From Ga0077548 sp035440445 (GTDB lineage: Bacteria; Pseudomonadota; Alphaproteobacteria; Rhizobiales; Xanthobacteraceae): 64,000 nt of DNA. Under the pieces are notes generated by a model. The model saw only the letters and a program-made list of their open reading frames with translations. It was not told where the DNA came from and ran no database searches. Within the stretch, counting starts at the first letter, position 1. Each line of letters opens with the position of its first letter. The DNA lies in the NCBI GenBank assembly GCA_035440445.1, contig DAORMJ010000003.1:1-64000 (forward strand). The letters are read 5' to 3'. Below, piece by piece: positions 52,822 to 61,377 of the stretch. The position numbers were made by a program, and so were the translations under genes.

Positions 52822-54030
52822 TCAGAGTGCGGCGAGCCCGCGAGCGAGATCTTCGATCAGGTCGTCGGGGTGTTCGAGCCCGGCCGAGAGCCGTAGCATG
52901 CCTTCGCCGATGCCCATCTGCTCCCGCGCTTCCGGGGTGAAGCGCTGGTGCGTGGTGGTCGCTGGATGCGTGATCAGGCTTTTCGCGTCGCCCAAGTTGT
53001 TCGATATCCGGATGATCCGGAGCGCATTGGCGAAACGGAATGCGCCGGCCTGTTCGCCTTCGACCTCGAAAGAAAGAAGCGTCGAGCCGCCTTTCATCTG
53101 GCGCTTGGCAAGCTCGTATTGCGGGTGATCTTTCCGGAACGGATAGATCACTTTCTTCAGTTTCGGTTGCGTGGCGAGCCAGTCTGCGATTTTCGCCGCA
53201 CTGTCCTGCGCTTTCTCGACGCGGATTTGCAGCGTCTCGATGCCCTTCAGCAGCACCCAGGCATTGAACGGCGACATCGAGGGGCCGGTCTGGCGCATGA
53301 AGGTGTGCAGGTGATCCTTGACGAATTTCTCGGAGGCGAGAATTACGCCGCCAAGACAGCGGCCCTGTCCGTCGATGTGCTTGGTCGCCGAATAACAGAC
53401 CACGTCGGCGCCGAGCGCGAGCGGGCTTTGCAGCATCGGGGTCGCGAATACGTTGTCCACGATCAGCGTTGCGCCGGCCTTCTTCGAGATCTTTGCGATC
53501 GCGGCGATGTCGAGTACTTCCAGCGTCGGATTGGTCGGGCTTTCGAGGAAGAAGGCTTTCGTTTCCGGGCGAACCGCGTTTTCCCAGGCCTTGAGATCGG
53601 TGCCCCGCACCAGCGTCGAGGCGACGCCGAAACGCGGCAGCAATTCCTCGATCACGTAACGGCAGGAGCCGAAGAGCTCTTGCGCGGCGACGACATGATC
53701 GCCGGCTTTGAGGAAACACAGGAGCGAGGCCGTCACCGCCGCCATGCCGGTCGCGGTGGCGCGCGCCGCTTCCGCGCCCTCGACCGCGCGCATGCGTTCT
53801 TCGAACATCGCGGTGGTGGGGTTCGAGAAGCGCGAATAGATGAAGCCGTCGTCTTCCCCGCGGAAGCGCGCAGCGCTCTGTTCGGCGGTGTCATAGACGA
53901 AGCTCTGGGTGAGATAGAGGGCCTCGGCGTTCTCGCCGAATTGCGAGCGCAGGATGCCCGAATGGATCAGGCGGGTTTCCGGGCGCAGCGAAGCGGCATC
54001 GGGAACGGGGCGAGGGGTCTTCACGGTCAT
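52822..54030 (-). CDS. metZ: O-succinylhomoserine sulfhydrylase
   Basis: 402 aa from the ATG at 54030. Cys/Met-metabolism PLP enzyme: YSRFSNPTTAMFEERMRAVEGAEAARATATGMAA, SPTNPTLEVLDI, VDNVFATPMLQ, and the PLP lysine in CYSATKHIDGQGRCLGG. Converts O-succinylhomoserine and sulfide to homocysteine. The SAM-II riboswitch just upstream on this strand confirms a methionine-pathway role. Confidence 0.94.
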   Translation of the reverse strand: MTVKTPRPVPDAASLRPETRLIHSGILRSQFGENAEALYLTQSFVYDTAEQSAARFRGEDDGFIYSRFSNPTTAMFEERMRAVEGAEAARATATGMAAVTASLLCFLKAGDHVVAAQELFGSCRYVIEELLPRFGVASTLVRGTDLKAWENAVRPETKAFFLESPTNPTLEVLDIAAIAKISKKAGATLIVDNVFATPMLQSPLALGADVVCYSATKHIDGQGRCLGGVILASEKFVKDHLHTFMRQTGPSMSPFNAWVLLKGIETLQIRVEKAQDSAAKIADWLATQPKLKKVIYPFRKDHPQYELAKRQMKGGSTLLSFEVEGEQAGAFRFANALRIIRISNNLGDAKSLITHPATTTHQRFTPEAREQMGIGEGMLRLSAGLEHPDDLIEDLARGLAAL

Positions 54031-54045
54031 TGACGCGGTCCTTCC

Positions 54046-54153
54046 AAACAAAAACCCGGCCGGGGGTTTAGCCCATGAGCCGGGTACACGCGTCCCCGGC
54101 CTTTTAGCGATTTATTTTACGTGGCTGCAAGCCGGCCGGCTCAAATGACCACG
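54046..54153 (-). promoter_or_regulatory. SAM-II riboswitch with terminator upstream of metZ
   Basis: Minus strand aptamer 54153-54100: P1 is CGTGG...CCACG, preceded by the conserved CATTTGAGCCGG loop segment and TTGCAGCCACG, followed by the pseudoknot-forming AAATCGCTAAAAGG. This matches the SAM-II signature. Downstream ACCCGGC (54085-54079) pairs with GCCGGGT (54060-54054) followed by TTTTT, an intrinsic terminator. SAM binding should stop transcription before metZ. Confidence 0.93.
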
Positions 54154-54216
54154 AAGTGCGGGGATTATGCCGTCCGGGCGCTTGGCGTCAAGTTCTGCCT
54201 GTCCTAGGTGTTTTCG

Positions 54217-55338
54217 ATGGAAACGGCCGCCCTTCATCGCCTCCCGCAGACCGCGCAAGGAATCCTGCCTGCGCGGGCGATCCGCGAACTTGGCGCGCGC
54301 AAAGCGATCGCAGCCGCGCGCGATTACGACGCCGACCAGATTCAGCCGGCTTCGCTCGACCTGCGTCTCGGCGAGCGGGCCTGGCGCATTCGCGCGAGCT
54401 TCCTGCCGTCGGCGAAGACGCCGGTGGTGGACCGGCTCGAGGATCTCGCACTTCACTCGATCTCGCTGAACGGCGACGGCACGGTGCTGGAAACCGGATG
54501 CGTCTATATCGTCGAGCTCGAAGAGCAGTTGGCATTGCCCGGCGATATTGCGGCGATGACCAATCCGAAAAGCTCGACCGGCCGCCTCGATATTTTCACG
54601 CGCGTGATCGGCGACCGGGTGCCTGCCTTCGACACGCTGCCCGCGGGCTACGAAGGCAAGCTCTATCTCGAAATTGCGCCGCGCACGTTTCCGATCCTCG
54701 TGCGGCGCGGCTCGCGGCTTTCGCAGATCCGCTTTCGCCGCGGCGAAGCGAAACTCGGCGCGCAGGAACTGGCGGCGCTGCAGGCGAAGGAAACGCTCGT
54801 CAACAGCGCGGAGCCCGATCTGCGCGGCGGCGGCGTTGCCGTGTCGGTCGATCTCTCCGATTTCGGCAAGGGCTATGCGGGCTTCCGCGCCAAGCGCCAC
54901 ACTGGCCTCATCGATGTCGACAAGCGCGCGGGCTACGACGTCATGGATTTCTGGGAGCCGATCCTCGCGCATCCCTCGAAGCGCCTGATCCTCGATCCCG
55001 ACGCGTTTTATATTCTCGCGTCCAAGGAAGCGGTGCACGTGCCGCCGGATCACGCGGCGGAGATGGTGCCGTTCGATCCGCTGGTCGGTGAATTCCGCGT
55101 GCATTATGCTGGCTTCTTCGATCCCGGTTTCGGTCACGCGGCGGCGGGCGGCCATGGCGCGCGCGCGGTGCTCGAAGTGCGCTCGCGCGAAGTGCCGTTC
55201 ATTCTCGAAGACGGCCAGATCGTCGGCCGGTTAATTTATGAGCGGCTCACCGAGCGTCCGGAAAAACTCTACGGCGAAGTCGGCTCGAATTATCAGGCGC
55301 AGGGCCTGAAGCTCTCGAAGCACTTCAAGGCGATCTAG
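54217..55338 (+). CDS. 2'-deoxycytidine 5'-triphosphate deaminase-like protein (double Dcd domain)
   Basis: 373 aa from the ATG at 54217 (AGGTG 7 nt upstream; a GTG at 54208 is possible). Two Dcd/dUTPase-like halves: the first with DADQIQPASLDLRLGERAWRIRASF and MTNPKSSTGRLDIFTRVI, the second from about 190 with GYAGFRAKRHTGLIDVDKRAGYD and HYAGFFDPGFGHA. About twice the length of E. coli Dcd, the form usual next to metZ in Rhizobiales. Deamination of dCTP is the expected activity but not proven for this form. Confidence 0.85.
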   Translation: METAALHRLPQTAQGILPARAIRELGARKAIAAARDYDADQIQPASLDLRLGERAWRIRASFLPSAKTPVVDRLEDLALHSISLNGDGTVLETGCVYIVELEEQLALPGDIAAMTNPKSSTGRLDIFTRVIGDRVPAFDTLPAGYEGKLYLEIAPRTFPILVRRGSRLSQIRFRRGEAKLGAQELAALQAKETLVNSAEPDLRGGGVAVSVDLSDFGKGYAGFRAKRHTGLIDVDKRAGYDVMDFWEPILAHPSKRLILDPDAFYILASKEAVHVPPDHAAEMVPFDPLVGEFRVHYAGFFDPGFGHAAAGGHGARAVLEVRSREVPFILEDGQIVGRLIYERLTERPEKLYGEVGSNYQAQGLKLSKHFKAI

Positions 55339-56204
55339 CTTCCCGCGCTTCCCTTCAGTGCGCGCACCTCGGCGCGAAGTTCGCGAAGTTCTTTCAGGAT
55401 TCGCGATTCCTTGTCGCTCAGTTCCTCGAACGCCTGCTGCTCTTCGCGATGCTCTTTCGCTTCGGCTTCGCGGATTTTGTCGGCTTCGTTCTGCATTGCC
55501 GTAACGATGATCGCGATGAAAAGGTTCAGCACCGTGAAGGTCGTCGTAAGAATGTAGGGAATGAAGAAGAGCCAGGCATAAGGGTGCTTCTCCATCACCC
55601 TGCCGGCGAGATCGTTCCATCCCTCCAGCGTCATGACCGTGAAGAGCGTATAGGCGGATTTGCTCATGGTCGCGAATTCGGGGAAGTCGTTGCCGAAGAG
55701 GTTCGTCGCCATCACCGCGAAGCAGTAATAGACGAGCGCGAGCAGGAACGCGATCGCGCCGATGCCGGGCATGGATTCGATGAGCCCGCCGACCACGCGC
55801 CGCAGTGTCGGCACCGCGGAGACGAGCCGCAGCACGCGCAGGATACGCAGCGCCCGCAGCACCGAGAGCGGACCGGTTTGCGGCATCAGCGAAAGGGTCA
55901 CGACGATGAAGTCGAACACGTTCCACGGATCGCGGAAGAAACCGCGGCCGGTCACGATCAGCCGCACCGCAACCTCGACCACGAAAATGCCGAGCAGGAT
56001 GTGGTCCATCGGATCGAGCAGCCAGTCGTATCTGGCCATGACCGGCTTGCTGGTCTCGAGCCCCAGCACGATCGCATTCAGCATGATGAGGCCGGCCAGC
56101 ACGCGCTCGGTGGTGCGATGTTCGAGGAAGTGCCGCGCACGCTCGATGGTTTCGCCGCCCCAGCTTGCCTGGATCAGACGTTTCGGATTTTCAGCTTTCG
56201 CCAC
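55335..56204 (-). CDS. single-domain voltage-gated ion channel (BacNav-like), paralog A
   Basis: 289 aa, six TMs (S1-S6) in about residues 30-245. S4 carries regularly spaced arginines (LRALRILRVLRLVSAVPTLRRVV). Pore helix and filter read TVMTLEGWNDLAG; S6 is TTTFTVLNLFIAIIVTAMQ. The C-terminus (248-285) is a charged coiled coil, as in tetrameric BacNav channels. The filter TLEGW differs from the sodium-type TLESW; a Gly after Glu is reported for the calcium-selective channel CavMr. Paralog B lies 2 kb away. Confidence 0.88.
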   Translation of the reverse strand: MAKAENPKRLIQASWGGETIERARHFLEHRTTERVLAGLIMLNAIVLGLETSKPVMARYDWLLDPMDHILLGIFVVEVAVRLIVTGRGFFRDPWNVFDFIVVTLSLMPQTGPLSVLRALRILRVLRLVSAVPTLRRVVGGLIESMPGIGAIAFLLALVYYCFAVMATNLFGNDFPEFATMSKSAYTLFTVMTLEGWNDLAGRVMEKHPYAWLFFIPYILTTTFTVLNLFIAIIVTAMQNEADKIREAEAKEHREEQQAFEELSDKESRILKELRELRAEVRALKGSAGS

Positions 56205-56311
56205 GGAAGAACGACCTCACCGGATGTGCAGCCGGCGGCATTAGAGCAGGGCCCCGGGCTCGCGCAAGGGGCAGTAACAAGTCGTTCAAATTCGGGCAGC
56301 GAAGTGGGAGT

Positions 56312-56794
56312 TCAGAACAAAAGCCAGCGTGGCGTGCGGGCGGCGTAGTCGTCCCAGGCTTTGCCGAAGCGCGCTGCAAGGTGCGCCTCTTCCCGCAGGA
56401 TCGCGAGCCTATGAAGCAGGACCGCCATGAAAGCGGCAAGCACGGCGAACCAGAGATTGGCGAAGGCCAACCCCATCGCCGCAAGCGTGAGGGTGTTGCC
56501 GAGATAGATCGGATTGCGCGAGAGCCGGAACGGCCCGGAGGTCAGAAGCGCTCCCGCCGCCTTGTGCGGAAGAATGTTGGTGCCTAGCCGCGCCATCCAG
56601 ATGATCGCGGAAATGTCGAGCGTGATGCCGATCGCAAGCAGAACAAACCCCGCAAGTTGAAGCGGAGCGGGGATTACAACCGGGATCGGCAAGAGCGTGC
56701 CGAGCAGTGCCCCGAACGCGATTCCTGCCACGAGCAGGAGAGGCGGCCATGGAATCGTGTTCGGACGTTCGGACAAATCCGGCTGCGGGCTCAT
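56312..56794 (-). CDS. isoprenylcysteine carboxyl methyltransferase-like membrane protein
   Basis: 160 aa from the ATG at 56794, 2 bp after the DUF4395 gene. About five TMs. The C-terminal ICMT/PEMT motif LLTSGPFRLSRNPIYLGNTLTLAAMGL and HRLAILREEAHLAARFGKAWDDYAARTPRWL (with the conserved EE and Y) indicate a SAM-dependent membrane methyltransferase. Substrate unknown. Third gene of the arsR-DUF4395-ICMT operon. Confidence 0.85.
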   Translation of the reverse strand: MSPQPDLSERPNTIPWPPLLLVAGIAFGALLGTLLPIPVVIPAPLQLAGFVLLAIGITLDISAIIWMARLGTNILPHKAAGALLTSGPFRLSRNPIYLGNTLTLAAMGLAFANLWFAVLAAFMAVLLHRLAILREEAHLAARFGKAWDDYAARTPRWLLF

Positions 56795-56796
56795 GG

Positions 56797-57513
56797 TCAG
56801 AGACAGTTGTTCCGCTGCTTCCACATTTGTTCGTGACCAAGCACGATGGCAAAGCCCGGTACCTTGCAGCGGTCCGCGCCCTGCGGAGCAAAGGGAGCGG
56901 CATAGCTGCCGCTTCCGATGATGCTGCCCGCGCCGACGAGCAGGATAGCGGCAAGCGTCAAGGCGGCGAGTTGCGCGCCGCTCGTGCGCTGCACCGGATG
57001 CTTCACGCTTACCGCGCAAGCGCCGCCCGGGCAAAGCACTGTCTCCCGCCGCAACAGCACGCGATAGAGCACGCAGCCGATACAGATGCCGAAGGCGGTT
57101 TCGAAAAACAGCAGCGTCAGGCAGGTGATGCAGATCAGCATGTTGACGGGGCCGCGCACGTCGAAGCCTGCGACCAGCACCACCATGACGGTGGCGAGCA
57201 TGAGGCCCAGCGTCCAGGCAAAATGCTTCTGCGGTGCGCCGGTGAATTCCGGCGTCTGGTTGCGCACGGCAAGGCGGCCGAGGATCAGGCTCGGCGCATA
57301 TTTGGGGCTGATGAGCACACGGATAAAGAAATCGATGAAGAAGCCGATCGCGACCACGCGGATGGGTGCGAAGTTCCCGACCAGAAACGCATTCATGAAC
57401 GCAACGAGCGAGATCGCAAACAGGATGCCGGCGCCCGCGCGTGCTTCGCGCTCGTTCAGCACAGGAATATCGTAGCCTTCGACCCGTTCGCCGAAGCCCA
57501 GCAACGCACGCAT
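56797..57513 (-). CDS. DUF4395 membrane protein with CxxC
   Basis: 238 aa. DUF4395 region: LNEREARAGAGILFAISLVAFMNAFLVGNF, IDFFIRVLISPKYAPSL, and a TM containing ETAFGICIGCVLY with a membrane-embedded CxxC. Three further Cys lie in the C-terminal part. Family members often sit near thiol or sulfur metabolism genes. It starts 33 bp after the BigR-like regulator gene. Confidence 0.82.
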   Translation of the reverse strand: MRALLGFGERVEGYDIPVLNEREARAGAGILFAISLVAFMNAFLVGNFAPIRVVAIGFFIDFFIRVLISPKYAPSLILGRLAVRNQTPEFTGAPQKHFAWTLGLMLATVMVVLVAGFDVRGPVNMLICITCLTLLFFETAFGICIGCVLYRVLLRRETVLCPGGACAVSVKHPVQRTSGAQLAALTLAAILLVGAGSIIGSGSYAAPFAPQGADRCKVPGFAIVLGHEQMWKQRNNCL

Positions 57514-57546
57514 GTTTCTTTCCTCTTCTCTGTGAAATTGCAGCCG

Positions 57547-57864
57547 CTACTTACAGCCGCGCGATTTTCCCGGTTTGCAATAGATGCCGTGCAGCGTTTC
57601 GATCACGGCGCGCGCGCCGGGATGATCGAGCGAATAGAAAACGGACGTGCCCTCGCGCCGCGTCGTTACGATCTTGTGCGCACGCAGGAGCGTGAGCTGC
57701 TGCGAAGCGGCGGCCTGCCTGAGCCCGGTCGCTTCGGCGAGCGCGCCGACCGGCATCTCTTTTTCCACGAGCAGGCAGAGCAGGCGCAGCCGGTGCGGTG
57801 AGCCAAGGAGGCCGAGCAACTCGGCGGCCTCGTCAGCATTATATTCCAGTTCTTGAATATTCAT
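57547..57864 (-). CDS. ArsR-family repressor of BigR/SqrR (persulfide) type
   Basis: 105 aa from the ATG at 57864 (MNIQELEYNADEAAELLGLLGSPHRLRLLCLLVEKEMPV). The recognition helix is QAAASQQLTLLRAHKIVTTRREGT. Cys in RLLCLL and in IYCKPG occupy the places of the two reactive Cys of BigR/SqrR/YgaV sensors of sulfane sulfur; a further Cys ends the protein. No metal-site CxC. An AT-rich operator overlaps its own start codon, so it probably represses its operon. Confidence 0.85.
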   Translation of the reverse strand: MNIQELEYNADEAAELLGLLGSPHRLRLLCLLVEKEMPVGALAEATGLRQAAASQQLTLLRAHKIVTTRREGTSVFYSLDHPGARAVIETLHGIYCKPGKSRGCK

Positions 57865-57872
57865 ATATTCAA
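57853..57872 (-). promoter_or_regulatory. palindromic operator of the BigR-like operon
   Basis: TTGAATAT-TCAT-ATATTCAA is a perfect 8-4-8 inverted repeat covering the start codon (57862-57864); similar AT-rich ATATTGAATAT-type operators are known for BigR. TATATCTG/TTATAT upstream could be the promoter core, leaving almost no leader. Confidence 0.72.
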
Positions 57873-57984
57873 TATAACAGATATAGTTGGAAAAGGCAAT
57901 ACCGGGATTTGGGGCCACGAATCCCGCGCCGGCAGCACCGCCTAACCCTGTGTGGCGGGTGCGCTTCTGCCGCTTTTCCCGGCC

Positions 57985-58776
57985 TTAGGATCGCTTCGCG
58001 TTTAACTCCGTCCGCAGCTCCCCGACTTCCGCGCGCAAGGCACGCATCTCGGTAAGGAGGGCCGCCTGATCGGCCTTGTCGTCGAGCCGTTGCTCCGCGG
58101 TTTCCGCCTCGTGCTCGGATTGCATCGCGCTCACGACGATACCGATGAAGAGGTTCAGCACCGCGAACGACGTGATGACGATATAGGGAATGAAGAAGGT
58201 CCAGGCATAAGGGTGCTTCTCCATCACCGGGCGCACGATGCCGTCGGCCCAGGCTTCCAGCGTCATGATCTGAAACAGCGTGAAAATCGACGCGGTGAGA
58301 TTGCCGAAATAATTCGGGAAATCCTCGCCGAACAGTTTCGTCGCCATGACGGCGAACACATAGAAAATGAGAAGCAGCAGCGCGACCACCGATCCCATGC
58401 CGGGCAGCGCGCCGATCAGCCCGCCGACGACGCGCTTCAGCGAAGGAACGGCGGTAATCAAACGCAGCACGCGCAGGATGCGGAGCGCCCGCAGCACCTG
58501 CAACGGGCCGGTCGCTGGGATGAGCGCAATCGCGATCACGAGGAAATCGAAGATATTCCATGCGTCGCGGAAAAACGCGGTCCGCTGCACGAAAAGCCGC
58601 GCGAGAATCTCGGCAACAAAAAACCACAGGATCAGGTGGTCGAGCCAGGAAAGTAGCCCCCCATAGGAAGCGGCGATCGAAGGATAGGTTTCGAGCCCCA
58701 GAATGATGGCGTTGATGACAATGAGCGCGAGAACTGCGCGTTCGGTCCGGGGATGCGTGACAATGGCTTTGAGCAC
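57985..58776 (-). CDS. single-domain voltage-gated ion channel (BacNav-like), paralog B
   Basis: 263 aa with the same S1-S6 plan as paralog A. S4 LRALRILRVLRLITAVPSLKRVV, filter QIMTLEAWADGIV, S6 TSFAVLNLFIGIVVSAMQ, then a C-terminal coiled coil. Large parts are almost identical to paralog A (VMEKHPYAW-FFIPYI), so the pair arose by duplication, but the filter residue after Glu is Ala instead of Gly and the next differ (WAD versus WND). Ion selectivity is not predictable with certainty. Confidence 0.87.
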   Translation of the reverse strand: MLKAIVTHPRTERAVLALIVINAIILGLETYPSIAASYGGLLSWLDHLILWFFVAEILARLFVQRTAFFRDAWNIFDFLVIAIALIPATGPLQVLRALRILRVLRLITAVPSLKRVVGGLIGALPGMGSVVALLLLIFYVFAVMATKLFGEDFPNYFGNLTASIFTLFQIMTLEAWADGIVRPVMEKHPYAWTFFIPYIVITSFAVLNLFIGIVVSAMQSEHEAETAEQRLDDKADQAALLTEMRALRAEVGELRTELNAKRS

Positions 58777-58888
58777 GGGGGAGCTTCTCTCGTGGCGGCG
58801 GGTGGGAATGGCCGAAATTATATGGGAAGCGGGCCACGCGAAACGAGGACGTTGCCCGGCTTCACAGGATTGCTATGGTGGCCCGCGC

Positions 58889-58927
58889 GCGGGCGTAGTT
58901 CAGTGGTAGAACGACAGCTTCCCAAGC
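58889..58927 (+). pseudogene. truncated tRNA-Gly (CCC), 5' half only
   Basis: Acceptor 5' strand GCGGGCG, TA, D arm GTTC-AGTGGTA-GAAC, then anticodon stem start ACAGC and loop TTCCCAA (anticodon CCC at 58921-58923). After GC the sequence no longer pairs: the anticodon stem 3' side, the T arm and the matching acceptor strand are missing. An integrase gene follows, so the break is probably an integration junction. The 3' half may lie at the far end of the island, beyond the window. Confidence 0.75.
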
Positions 58928-59077
58928 GCTGGGCGCCACCTTCTCACTCCCTCACGTTGATTCACGCTGCAGCTTAATTGCTTGAAGCGTATTCGCTTTC
59001 TCGATTTCGCGCATTACGAAGCCTCATGGAGCCGGATCGTCCGCGCTCCATATGCGCTACATAAGGGCTTCGTAGAA

Positions 59078-60244
59078 ATGAACCGCTTCAAGTTCTCTAA
59101 CGCGACGCTAGCGAGCAATTTGAAACCGCCGCCAGAAGGCGTGTCTCAAGTTATCGTATGGGACACCGAAACGCGCGGCCTCGGTGCGTATAGGGGGCAA
59201 AGTGGAGCAGGCACTTTCTTCGTCCACTATCGAGTTGGCCCTCGACAGCGGAAGAAAGCGATCGGGAGAATTAACGAGATCACGGTTGCTGAAGCGCGGC
59301 AGCAGTGTCTCGAATTGATTGTCGCCGCGAAGCAGGGTCGAGACGTTGTCGAGGAGCGAAACAAAACGCTTCAAAAGCAGATTACGTTGGGCGATGCGTA
59401 CAACGCATATACTAAATCGCTCGAACGCAAGGGCGCTTCTACAAACACACTACGGCTAAATAAGAGCAACTGGAACGCAATGATCGCTCGGTATTCCAAC
59501 CGAGAACTACATCGTATCGGGCGAGCAGACGTTGTATCTTGGCATACGAGTTGGGGTAAGAGAGGACCAACTCGCGCCAATCAGGGAGCTCGATTGCTCC
59601 GCACGATTTACAATCACACTTACAAATCCGTTGAGGGACTTCCGCCTAACCCGTGCATCGCCATTGAATATTTCAAGGAGCGTGAGACGCGCCGCGTTGT
59701 AACGTGGGGCGAACTCCCAAGCTGGATATCTAAGGTAGAAGCCCTCCCGAACCCAATTCGTAAAGCTTATTGGAAGCTGCTTCTATTTAGCGGATTGCGG
59801 ATGACTGATGCCGCTACAATCAGGTGGGCAGACATTCATGACGACATCTTGCATCGTCCGAATCCAAAGGGCGGAAGAACAAAAGCATTCAACCTGCCAA
59901 TTACCCGTCAGCTCAGAAGCATTTTAGAGGAGGTTAGGCAATCTTCAGGACTTTTATTTCCCGGTAGTCCATGGGTATTCCCGGCAGAAAGCAAACAGGG
60001 TCATGTCCTGAACATGCGAGAGAAAACGGCGTTCCCAAAGGTTTCTCCGCATGACATTCGTAGAACTTATGCGACAGCATGTGCCGAAGCGGGTGTTGAT
60101 CCCTACACGATTAAGCTGCTGCTAAATCACGTTGCCGATGGCTCTGACGTAACAGCTCGATATATCAAGCCGTCCTACTCTCACGTCATCCATGCTGCGC
60201 AGTCGGTTGCAGATTTTATCGAAGCGAGAATCAGCAACTGTTAA
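59078..60244 (+). CDS. tyrosine-type integrase/recombinase
   Basis: 388 aa from the ATG at 59078; a TTG at 58982 would add 32 residues lacking family character. N-terminal arm-type domain (to about 95), SAM-like core-binding domain (about 100-200), catalytic domain with Arg in FSGLRMTDAATIRW, HDIRRTYAT (HxxR), NHVAD in place of the usual GH, and the nucleophile Tyr in TARYIKPS. Codon use is visibly A+T-richer than neighbours. Not closely similar to the integrase of the first island. Confidence 0.9.
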   Translation: MNRFKFSNATLASNLKPPPEGVSQVIVWDTETRGLGAYRGQSGAGTFFVHYRVGPRQRKKAIGRINEITVAEARQQCLELIVAAKQGRDVVEERNKTLQKQITLGDAYNAYTKSLERKGASTNTLRLNKSNWNAMIARYSNRELHRIGRADVVSWHTSWGKRGPTRANQGARLLRTIYNHTYKSVEGLPPNPCIAIEYFKERETRRVVTWGELPSWISKVEALPNPIRKAYWKLLLFSGLRMTDAATIRWADIHDDILHRPNPKGGRTKAFNLPITRQLRSILEEVRQSSGLLFPGSPWVFPAESKQGHVLNMREKTAFPKVSPHDIRRTYATACAEAGVDPYTIKLLLNHVADGSDVTARYIKPSYSHVIHAAQSVADFIEARISNC

Positions 60245-60858
60245 AGTCACGTTGGCCGAGCGCTGCACGATTTTAGCCGCGCGCCGTGTGTTCAACAGGC
60301 ACCTATATATATGCTCGCGATTGCTCTGCTTCACGCGGTAACTGGCACACCCAAAATTAAAGGAAAAAGGGCGCTTAGTGTCCACGAAGGAGTATTAATC
60401 GGCGCTGCAGCCTATAACGTGAACTCACCACATTGAGTGCATTCGTACATCGCCGAATAGTAAGTTATTCCCTTGATCGATGCGGTGAGCTACGCAGAAA
60501 GCTTCTGCTGCTGCACCACTTACAGATGCGCACGGTGTCCAAGGTGAGCGGCTCATCTTTTATTACAATAAACTCGATAATAAAAGAAATGCCATTCGGC
60601 GAGTAATCATCGCATACAGATGCGCGCCTTCTTACTGAGAGCAAGGCTAGTCGCTCTATGAGTAATTAGCGGAAGGCATGTGTTGAGGCCTATCAAGTAC
60701 GTCAGGTTCTATTGTGTGAAAGCGAAAGGCGATTTTCACCGCATTGAACGCAGGCATACTCAGTCGATACTATTTTTTTCTCGGTATCGAGGTATTTAGT
60801 TATCGCGCGAAACTAGTTAGAGCCGCAGAGGCACTTAGCCTGACGAACGACAATTTTT
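60245..60858. other. gene-poor A+T-rich stretch of the island
   Basis: About 600 bp with only short frames that lack ribosome-binding sites and recognisable products. No strong hairpins or direct repeats stand out. Confidence 0.45.
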
Positions 60859-61188
60859 TCATTGCTCGTTTGGTTCGTCATGACGGTCTCGTAGGTCTGA
60901 AAATGCGCGTGCTGAAGGAGGTGCTCGCATACTAGCCGGCGGTAGCGGATCATCATCAAGCGATCGCAGAGCCGAGATGATTTCAGCGAGGGTGCAATGC
61001 GCGCCTGTGACGGGGTTGCGCCGCAGGGCGGGCTTACTCTCGACCGCGTTGCGATCAGAGGCCCAGTCAGCAAGTAGCGACCGCTTCCGCTTTACCGGAA
61101 TGTTTGGATCTTTGACGATTTCACTCGGGTGGAAATAGAGCCGGCCAATGAAGAACAGGGCGCGGGCATCGTTCGTGTGAAGCGTCAT
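60859..61188 (-). CDS. conserved small hypothetical protein
   Basis: 109 aa from the ATG at 61188 (GGGGG upstream; a GTG at 61200 is possible). FHPSEIVKDPNIPVKRKRSLLADWASDRNAVESKPALRRNP followed by TLAEIISALRSLDD is a pattern I associate with a family of small rhizobial proteins (LASWASDA-AVE-APALR). Soluble and helical; function unknown. The C-terminal 25 residues are less typical. Confidence 0.65.
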   Translation of the reverse strand: MTLHTNDARALFFIGRLYFHPSEIVKDPNIPVKRKRSLLADWASDRNAVESKPALRRNPVTGAHCTLAEIISALRSLDDDPLPPASMRAPPSARAFSDLRDRHDEPNEQ

Positions 61189-61377
61189 CGGAACCCCCAC
61201 ACGGAACTGAAATAAGCGATCAAAGCCCAGGCAGCCCCGGCTAATTCCGGCGCAGAGTAGACTTCAACCATAACGGCCTCCGCTTTCTCCTTTCAATTTT
61301 CGCGCAGAACGCGCGGCTAACGTTTTGGTTTCAGAAGAGGGATGGCCCCCGCACGTTATGCGAGGGCCCCTCCCATG

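Noticed and set aside
60744..60935. Plus-strand frame of 63 codons in the second island
   Set aside because: No ribosome-binding site or recognisable protein, and it overlaps a better supported minus-strand gene.
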